In this document: positions 21,522 through 24,936 of the stretch, in pieces | Layout: every line of letters starts with the position of its first letter | Position numbering within the stretch: position 1 is the stretch's first letter | Source: a virus | Virus record (IMG/VR): IMGVR_UViG_3300008117_000661 | Location: 8,032 to 32,967 of that record | Reading direction: 5' to 3' (one strand) | Length of the DNA: 24,936 bases | Translations under genes and position numbers: made by a program | Notes under the pieces: generated by a model | Told to the model about the DNA's origin: nothing | What the model saw: only the letters and a program-made list of their open reading frames with translations | Databases searched by the model: none

Positions 21522-21589
21522 GGTTTAGCTGAATATTGGAAAAAAACAACACTTAGGGAAAATACTTAGAAAAAAAAGCTAAAAAACCC

Positions 21590-21618
21590 TTGACATGGTT
21601 AAGCTACCTTAATAAACT
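21590..21618 (+). promoter_or_regulatory. Rightward early promoter
   Basis: TTGACA (21590-21595, perfect -35) and TAAACT (21613-21618) are spaced by 17 bases, the best sigma-70 promoter in the window. The spacer carries the dyad GTTAAG-CTAC-CTTAAT (21598-21613). Predicted start near 21625 gives a leader of about 36 bases, ending in AAAGGAGCAACAA before ATG 21661. It probably drives the whole early operon to the end of the window. Confidence 0.8.
21598..21613. promoter_or_regulatory. Operator copy in the early promoter
   Basis: GTTAAG-N4-CTTAAT differs from the perfect 18708 operator by one base in its right arm and overlaps the first base of the -10 hexamer. Binding here would block RNA polymerase. 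Its placement in the spacer is the same as in the leftward promoter at 18701. Confidence 0.65.
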
Positions 21619-21660
21619 ACAAGTACTCAATAACGAGTGAGATAGAAAAAGGAGCAACAA

Positions 21661-21858
21661 ATGAAAGTAACTAAATTAGAAAACAACCTGTACCACACAC
21701 AGTACACACTTGATGATGGTTCAATGATTCTTGTGTCCGATACCTTAAAGAAGGTATATATGCAAAACGGCAAATGCGTAAGAAACAGTAACCAAAAGGT
21801 TATTTACTACATGAGCCAAGAGTTAGACAGGTTCTTGGCAAAACAAGCTAACGCATGA
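21661..21858 (+). CDS. First gene of the early operon, small unassigned protein
   Basis: A protein of 65 residues with a strong AAAGGAGCAACAA ribosome site. It appears beta-rich and basic (KLENNLYHTQYTLDDGSMIL, then DTLKKVYMQNGKCV) and ends in a short helix. No family is recognised. First genes behind a strong early promoter in phages are often host-takeover or anti-defence proteins, but nothing in the sequence proves that. It is followed directly by a tiny membrane protein whose ATG overlaps its stop. Confidence 0.7.
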   Translation: MKVTKLENNLYHTQYTLDDGSMILVSDTLKKVYMQNGKCVRNSNQKVIYYMSQELDRFLAKQANA

Positions 21859-21953
21859 TCGAAACCATAATGACCGTGTTTGCAATAGCAACATTTATCA
21901 TTTTTTCAGCCGTCATGATCGTGGCGGCATTTCTTTACTATTGGATGGATTAA
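21855..21953 (+). CDS. Tiny single-pass membrane protein
   Basis: A protein of 32 residues, essentially one transmembrane helix (about residues 4-29: IMTVFAIATFIIFSAVMIVA, then AFLYYW) with an acidic residue near each end. Its ATG overlaps the previous stop (ATGA) and its TAA abuts the next ATG, so it fills the gap between two genes exactly, which supports reality. It is too short for any family call. Small early membrane peptides in phages can alter host membrane processes. Confidence 0.65.
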   Translation: MIETIMTVFAIATFIIFSAVMIVAAFLYYWMD

Positions 21954-22274
21954 ATGAACGCATATGAATTAGCAATTCAGTTAAAAGCTGAATCTAGTCA
22001 AGCTGAGTATGGATATGATGTTGGGGATTGGAAATTGTATGATGATGCCGCCAATATGCTTCGCCAACAAGCAGACCGCATAGCACATTTAGAAATGCTA
22101 CTTGCAAATAGAAATGAAATTATTGATAAATTAGACTTAACCACACCACAAATAAAAGAGTTAAGTGATGAGGAAATATTAGAAATAGGCAATGCAGTTA
22201 CAAACCTTATTGATTCCAATGAAGGCTGGATTGAATTTGCTAGAGCAATACTAAAGAAAGCGAGTGAGAAATGA
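21954..22274 (+). CDS. Unassigned early protein with helical repeats
   Basis: A protein of 106 residues. The first half is helical with DDAANMLRQQADRIAHLEML (about 30-49), a pattern common in small phage proteins. The second has LSDEEILEIGNAV and EGWIEFARAILKKASEK. The end EFARAILKKA is widespread in proteobacterial phage hypotheticals. No function is assigned. Its last eight codons coincide with the first copy of a 23-bp direct repeat, so the repeat is part of its coding sequence. It has no ribosome site of its own and probably uses termination coupling from the preceding peptide. Confidence 0.7.
   Translation: MNAYELAIQLKAESSQAEYGYDVGDWKLYDDAANMLRQQADRIAHLEMLLANRNEIIDKLDLTTPQIKELSDEEILEIGNAVTNLIDSNEGWIEFARAILKKASEK
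22252..22274 (+). repeat. 23-bp direct repeat, copy 1
   Basis: A 23-base sequence identical to 22408-22430, with a period of 156 bases. This copy encodes the last residues (KKASEK and stop) of the upstream gene and contains the GTG start of the zinc-ribbon gene. Confidence 0.9.
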
Positions 22275-22410
22275 TAAAGCTGGGGTTCTTTGTGATTATT
22301 GCAAAGTTGAAATGTTTTACCCAAATCCAAACGCAGTATTAGCGTCTATGCCACCAAAAATGATGGTGCAGTGTTCTAGATGCCATGCAGTTGATTACAA
22401 AATTACTTAA
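22264..22410 (+). CDS. Tiny zinc-ribbon protein within a repeat-bounded cassette
   Basis: A protein of 48 residues from a GTG start inside the first direct repeat. It has two Cys pairs, CDYC (about residues 10-13) and CSRC (about 36-39), spaced as in a zinc ribbon, joined by a FYPNPNAV and PPKMMVQ linker. It overlaps the preceding gene by 11 bases. The ATG at 22271 is out of frame and gives a 23-residue peptide with no motif, so GTG is preferred. It could bind nucleic acid or a host protein. Its stop is the first codon of the second direct repeat. Confidence 0.65.
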   Translation: MRNDKAGVLCDYCKVEMFYPNPNAVLASMPPKMMVQCSRCHAVDYKIT

Positions 22411-22430
22411 AGAAAGCGAGTGAGAAATGA
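22408..22430 (+). repeat. 23-bp direct repeat, copy 2
   Basis: Identical to 22252-22274. Here it supplies the stop of the zinc-ribbon gene and the ribosome-binding/start region of the DnaT/O-like gene (its ATG is 22427-22429). Confidence 0.9.
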
Positions 22431-22804
22431 CATTTCAAGACTTTTACTCGCTATACCCACGCAAAATGGGGCGCAAAGAAGCCGAGCGTAGCTGGAATAG
22501 GCTAACCCCTGCCCAGCAAGCAGAATGCCTAGAAGCCATGCCTAACTACCTTAAATATTGGAAGATTAAGCAGACGCAAAAAGACTTTATCCCGTACCCA
22601 GCCACATTCTTAAACCAAGAACGCTGGACTGACGAGATTGACCTAGAACCCAATAAAAAGCCCGAATTACCGTGGTACTCGACTGAGGAACTGACCGCCC
22701 GTAAAGCGCAGGAAGTCGGATGCCCTGCTTATGCTGGTGAGGCGTGGCAACAATGGCGGGCTAGGATTAGCCAAAAGATCAGGCAGTTAGATGAACAGCT
22801 ATAA
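22427..22804 (+). CDS. DnaT/O-like replication protein fragment-type protein
   Basis: A protein of 125 residues beginning FQDFYSLYPRKMGRKEAERS. Then come LTPAQQAECLEAMPNYLKYW and FIPYPATFLNQERWTDEI. This is the widespread C-terminal domain of phage replication initiators and helicase loaders (F...YP.K..K..A...W.kL...... fIP.P.tWLn..rW.De). It normally sits at the end of a longer protein with a DNA-binding N-terminus, and here it stands alone. The remaining 45 residues are helical. A role in loading the replicative helicase is plausible. The ribosome region is inside the second direct repeat. Confidence 0.75.
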   Translation: MTFQDFYSLYPRKMGRKEAERSWNRLTPAQQAECLEAMPNYLKYWKIKQTQKDFIPYPATFLNQERWTDEIDLEPNKKPELPWYSTEELTARKAQEVGCPAYAGEAWQQWRARISQKIRQLDEQL

Positions 22805-22952
22805 AGACAGAATCGAGTATTTAGCCCAATCCTACATAGCTGTAGCCAAGCGTTACCGCAATTGGGATATGGTTAAAGAACTAATCGAACGCAACAAAGA
22901 CACAGAAGCAGATGTAAAAAAACGCATTAAAGAAATTTTAGGGAAAAAATGA
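22791..22952 (+). CDS. Small basic helical protein
   Basis: A protein of 53 residues overlapping the previous gene by 14 bases and ending at TGA 22950-22952. It reads MNSYKDRIEYLAQSYIAVAK, then a basic helix with many Lys, Arg and Glu, and no known motif. The next gene starts at ATG 22949 (ATGA overlap), while a second open frame begins at ATG 22953, immediately after this stop and in the same frame. It is tightly coupled to both, which supports its being translated. Confidence 0.65.
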   Translation: MNSYKDRIEYLAQSYIAVAKRYRNWDMVKELIERNKDTEADVKKRIKEILGKK

Positions 22953-23752
22953 ATGAGTTGGCTCTTTTCGCAGGTGCTGGTGGCGGAATACTTGGGGGAC
23001 ATCTCCTTGGATGGCGAACCGTCTGTGCCGTTGAGTGGGAACAGTACCCAGCTTGCGTACTTGCCGCAAGACAAAATGACGGACTTCTCCCGCCTTTCCC
23101 AATTTGGGATGATGTTCAAACCTTTGACGGCAGACCGTGGCAAGGAATTGTTGATGTCATTTCAGGCGGCTTTCCATGCCAAGACATCTCTGCCGCAGGA
23201 AAAGGCGCAGGAATCGATGGAGAACGGTCAGGAATGTGGAAAGAAATGGCAAGGGTCATTTGCGAAGTACGACCAAAATTCGTGTTCGTGGAAAACAGCC
23301 CAATGCTCACTCATAGAGGACTTGACCGAGTTCTCGCAGACTTGGCCAACATGGGGTTCGATGCGGAATGGGGAGTGCTGGGAGCGTCAGACATCGGGGC
23401 TAAACATCACCGAAAGAGAATTTGGATTGTTGCCCGACAACGAGAGGTTCTTCCATACTCCAACGACAGGATCAAGCGGTGGGAGCAACAGCAGGAAAGC
23501 CATGCAGAAACGGGGCGTAATATGGCCAACACCGACCACGGGAACGGGTGGGGGCAACGCTGGGGGTTCGGGAGTCAGGCGCACGGCAAAGGAAAATGGG
23601 ACTTATGTGCCGTCTTTAATCAACCCGAACCTGTACGAATGGTTGATGGGGTGGCCGCAAGAGTGGACAGAAATAAAGCCCTTGGAAATGGACAAGTTCC
23701 ACAAGTGGCGGCTGTTGCATGGAACTTATTAATGGAGAAATTTAATGCGTGA
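22949..23752 (+). CDS. C5 cytosine DNA methyltransferase (Dcm-like)
   Basis: A protein of 267 residues with the standard C5 motif order: FAGAGGGILGG (motif I, SAM site, about 7-17), WDDVQTF, SGGFPCQDIS (motif IV, catalytic Cys77), FVFVENSPML (motif VI, about 111-120), HHRKRIWIVA (motif VIII) and NKALGNGQVP (motif X) near the end. It transfers a methyl group from SAM to carbon 5 of cytosine. The recognition region (about 165-235) is short. With no cognate nuclease visible, it probably protects phage DNA from host restriction. This segment is more GC-rich than its surroundings. Almost the whole gene overlaps a second long open frame (22953-23732). Confidence 0.9.
   Translation: MNELALFAGAGGGILGGHLLGWRTVCAVEWEQYPACVLAARQNDGLLPPFPIWDDVQTFDGRPWQGIVDVISGGFPCQDISAAGKGAGIDGERSGMWKEMARVICEVRPKFVFVENSPMLTHRGLDRVLADLANMGFDAEWGVLGASDIGAKHHRKRIWIVARQREVLPYSNDRIKRWEQQQESHAETGRNMANTDHGNGWGQRWGFGSQAHGKGKWDLCAVFNQPEPVRMVDGVAARVDRNKALGNGQVPQVAAVAWNLLMEKFNA
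22953..23732 (+). CDS. Overlapping +1-frame protein within the methyltransferase gene
   Basis: A frame of 259 codons, entirely inside the methyltransferase gene, starting ATG four bases later and directly behind the TGA of the previous gene. Its protein contains TDFSRLSQFGMMFKPLTADR (about 43-62), FAKYDQNSCSWKTAQCSL (103-120), ETWPTWGSM-like FSQTWPTWGSMRNGECW (127-143), IWPTPTTG (190-197) and YEWLMGWPQEW, IKPLEMDKF (228-249). I recall proteins with these blocks (YD..S.SW.TAQ.SL, TWP.WG.MR.GECW, EWLMGWP..WT, KPLEMDKF) annotated separately in many phages. Met42 at 23076 is a possible alternative start. Role unknown. Whether it is translated must be tested. Confidence 0.55.
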   Translation: MSWLFSQVLVAEYLGDISLDGEPSVPLSGNSTQLAYLPQDKMTDFSRLSQFGMMFKPLTADRGKELLMSFQAAFHAKTSLPQEKAQESMENGQECGKKWQGSFAKYDQNSCSWKTAQCSLIEDLTEFSQTWPTWGSMRNGECWERQTSGLNITEREFGLLPDNERFFHTPTTGSSGGSNSRKAMQKRGVIWPTPTTGTGGGNAGGSGVRRTAKENGTYVPSLINPNLYEWLMGWPQEWTEIKPLEMDKFHKWRLLHGTY

Positions 23753-24074
23753 AATAGACCCGAATCGCTGTATAGACTTTATCCTTGATAACGCTGGTAA
23801 GTACGCATCTGCCAAGGGTGAGTTAGCCCAGCTAGAAACCTTTAAAAGCAGTCTAAAAGCCATAATGATGCAGAAGTCGGGTGAACAGACCATTGGAGCG
23901 CAGGAACGGGAAGCATACGCCAGCCAAGACTACCAAGACTTATGCAAAGCTATCGGAGTAGCGACCGAGAACGCTGAGAAGCTGAAATGGGAACTAGAAG
24001 CCGCAAGACTGCGCCACGCTACATGGCAGACCCTAGAAGTATCTAACCGTAACCAAGATCGGATATTAAAATGA
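23745..24074 (+). CDS. Small conserved helical phage protein
   Basis: A protein of 109 residues starting eight bases before the methyltransferase stop. It is all-helical and charged: YASAKGELAQLETFKSSLKA, then AQEREAYASQDYQDL and ATENAEKLKWELEAARLRHA. I know this pattern (Y..AK...A.LE.F.KS.KA.LM, QE..AY....Y, AE.LRW.L.AA..R.E.WR) from a small protein near the replication/recombination genes of many proteobacterial phages. Its role is not assigned. It is coupled to its neighbours by an eight-base and a four-base overlap. Confidence 0.75.
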   Translation: MREIDPNRCIDFILDNAGKYASAKGELAQLETFKSSLKAIMMQKSGEQTIGAQEREAYASQDYQDLCKAIGVATENAEKLKWELEAARLRHATWQTLEVSNRNQDRILK

Positions 24075-24238
24075 TTGAATTACTCAACGAGTTTCAGGTT
24101 CTTAGAACCCTAGTCCGTCACTATGACGATGCCTTAAAAAGCAACAACGCCATACAGATGATGGAGATTGCTGTAGACATTGCAGAATCCGCTGTAAAGC
24201 TAGAACAAGCCAGCGTGGATCATGCCAATGTATCGTAA
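24071..24238 (+). CDS. Small helical protein of the early operon
   Basis: A protein of 55 residues whose ATG overlaps the preceding stop (ATGA). It is helical and acidic (LLNEFQVLRTLVRHYDDALK, then MMEIAVDIAESAVKLEQ), without cysteines, membrane segment or known motif. It overlaps the following HNH-like gene. Its exact fit between two coupled genes supports it as a real gene. Function unknown. Confidence 0.6.
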   Translation: MIELLNEFQVLRTLVRHYDDALKSNNAIQMMEIAVDIAESAVKLEQASVDHANVS

Positions 24239-24518
24239 TAAAAGCTTATTGGAGATAGCTAGAAGTTTCCCCTGCACCCATTGCGGGGCTACAGATGGCA
24301 CAGTGGTTGCCGCACACTCAAATCAACTAAGGGATGGAAAAGGCCGTGGACTCAAAGCACATGATTACAGAATCGCATCACTCTGCTACACCTGTCACAC
24401 AGAAATTGACCAAGGTGCAACACTTAGCAAAACAGAGAGAGTGGGTAGGTGGGAAGAAGCGCACCGAAAGACGATTGCCCTCTTATTCGAGTCGGGGTTT
24501 TTATATACCAAGTTTTGA
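24228..24518 (+). CDS. HNH-like zinc-binding nuclease (DUF1364/NinG-type)
   Basis: A protein of 96 residues beginning MYRNKSLLEIARSFPCTHCG. The Cys pair CTHC is followed by AAHSNQLRDGKGRGLKAHDY and ASLCYTCHTEIDQG. This is a treble-clef arrangement (C..C, then a His in AAHSN, then C..CH) typical of phage HNH-like proteins such as DUF1364 and NinG-type recombination nucleases. ATG 24228 was chosen over 24222 because GGA at 24217-24219 is then properly spaced and the family usually starts M.RNK.LL. Its neighbour is RusA, so a role in resolving or cutting recombination intermediates is likely. Confidence 0.75.
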   Translation: MYRNKSLLEIARSFPCTHCGATDGTVVAAHSNQLRDGKGRGLKAHDYRIASLCYTCHTEIDQGATLSKTERVGRWEEAHRKTIALLFESGFLYTKF

Positions 24519-24559
24519 ACAAATGACCCAAGACACCGTGGAATTGTTAAACTCTCTTA

Positions 24560-24936
24560 ATGTTGATATTAACCCTACCTTTGCCACCAACCGTAAACCA
24601 CTACATCAAAAGTAGTGGTCATAGGCGGTATCTAAGCAAAGAAGCTATTGAGTTTAAAAAACAAGTAGCTGATTATGTAGCCGAATACAGAGTACCAAAG
24701 CTGGGTGATGCCCGCTTAGAAATGAAAATAGTTATTCATTTTGCCAACAAGCGTAAGCAAGATTTGGACAACCGTGTCAAATCACTTTGGGATGCGTTAG
24801 GCGGTAACGGTGCTGGAGTGTTTGATGATGACAGCCAAATTGATGTGTTATTTTTGCAAAGAGGCGTAATAAAAAAAGGCGGTGGATGCCTTGTTTATAT
24901 CGACATTCTTGATAAAATAGAGGAAACTACACCCAT
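24560..24936 (+). CDS. rusA: RusA-family Holliday junction resolvase (3' partial)
   Basis: At least 125 residues, cut by the window end. It begins MLILTLPLPPTVNHYIKSSG, the RusA entry motif (LP.PP..N.Y....G), followed by YLSKEA and a long helix. The catalytic core is RKQDLDNRVKSLWDALGG (Asp68, Asp70, Asn71, Asp78) and VFDDDSQI (Asp89-91), matching the acidic triad and D.DN..K...DAL pattern. RusA dimers cut four-way DNA junctions to separate phage DNA before packaging. No clear ribosome site precedes the ATG, so it may depend on coupling from an earlier gene. It lies 41 bases after the HNH-like gene. Confidence 0.9.
   Translation, partial: MLILTLPLPPTVNHYIKSSGHRRYLSKEAIEFKKQVADYVAEYRVPKLGDARLEMKIVIHFANKRKQDLDNRVKSLWDALGGNGAGVFDDDSQIDVLFLQRGVIKKGGGCLVYIDILDKIEETTP

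Noticed and set aside
21190-21545. A known RNA class (tmRNA, RNase P, group I or II intron, hammerhead, common riboswitch)
   Set aside because: None of the core motifs I know for these classes is present in the right order, so the block is left as unassigned structured RNA.
24334-24615. Open frame overlapping the HNH-like and RusA genes
   Set aside because: Its protein shows no motif and it is out of frame with two well-supported genes. A 30-residue tail from ATG 24523 might be translated but has no ribosome site.
1-24936. CRISPR arrays, tRNA genes, insertion sequences, attachment sites
   Set aside because: No regularly spaced repeats, cloverleaf-like sequence, transposase gene or integrase/att core was seen.

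Overview
This window looks like part of the genome of a short-tailed (podovirus-like) tailed phage, or a close prophage relative, infecting a Gram-negative host. About two thirds is one rightward virion and lysis cluster. It holds a scaffold-like gene, a major capsid gene, head-tail and tail-hub genes, glutamine/alanine-rich ejection-type proteins and several fibre genes. There is no tape-measure, tail-tube or sheath gene, which argues for a short tail. A lipoprotein signal peptide, an SSB-like acidic tail, a RusA resolvase and an M15 endolysin fit a Gram-negative host. The AT-leaning base composition would suit a freshwater betaproteobacterium, but that is a guess. No integrase, CI repressor, terminase, polymerase or tRNA gene is visible, so lifestyle cannot be decided.

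Layout. 1-3878: end of an unidentified gene, a GT9-like glycosyltransferase, a small zinc-motif protein, scaffold, major capsid protein and a small capsid-associated protein, closed by a clear terminator at 3902-3931. 3967-12941: head-tail adaptor region, gp10-like tail hub, a GNAT acetyltransferase, a PAPS-reductase-like enzyme and ejection proteins. 12938-15809: a fibre stalk, then three adhesin genes each followed by a small chaperone-like gene. 15819-17427: three membrane proteins and an M15 peptidase endolysin. 17424-18658: a leftward operon of nuclease-like, membrane, lipoprotein and coiled-coil genes. 18918-20865: a leftward recombination operon (SSB-like protein, RecB-type nuclease, two unknowns). 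20955-21176: a Cro/YdaS-like regulator. 21177-21660: a gene-free, strongly structured stretch. 21661-24936: a rightward early operon of small unknown genes, a DnaT/O-like protein, a C5 cytosine methyltransferase with a second long overlapping frame, an HNH-like protein and RusA, running off the end.

Regulation. The dyad GTTAAG-N4-CTTAAC sits in the promoter spacer of the leftward operon at 18658 and of the rightward early operon at 21661. Related half-sites lie on both sides of the bidirectional region next to the Cro-like gene. One regulator probably controls all these transcripts.

The most unusual items are: (1) a roughly 780-bp region open in two frames, one a C5 methyltransferase and the other resembling a known phage protein family; (2) a regulatory RNA candidate with two mutually exclusive folds just downstream of cro, followed by a second structured block; (3) a 156-bp zinc-ribbon cassette bounded by 23-bp direct repeats; (4) a near-perfect 7-bp duplication that knocks a fibre gene out of phase with its own ATG; and (5) a glycosyltransferase whose reading frame seems to start at ATT.
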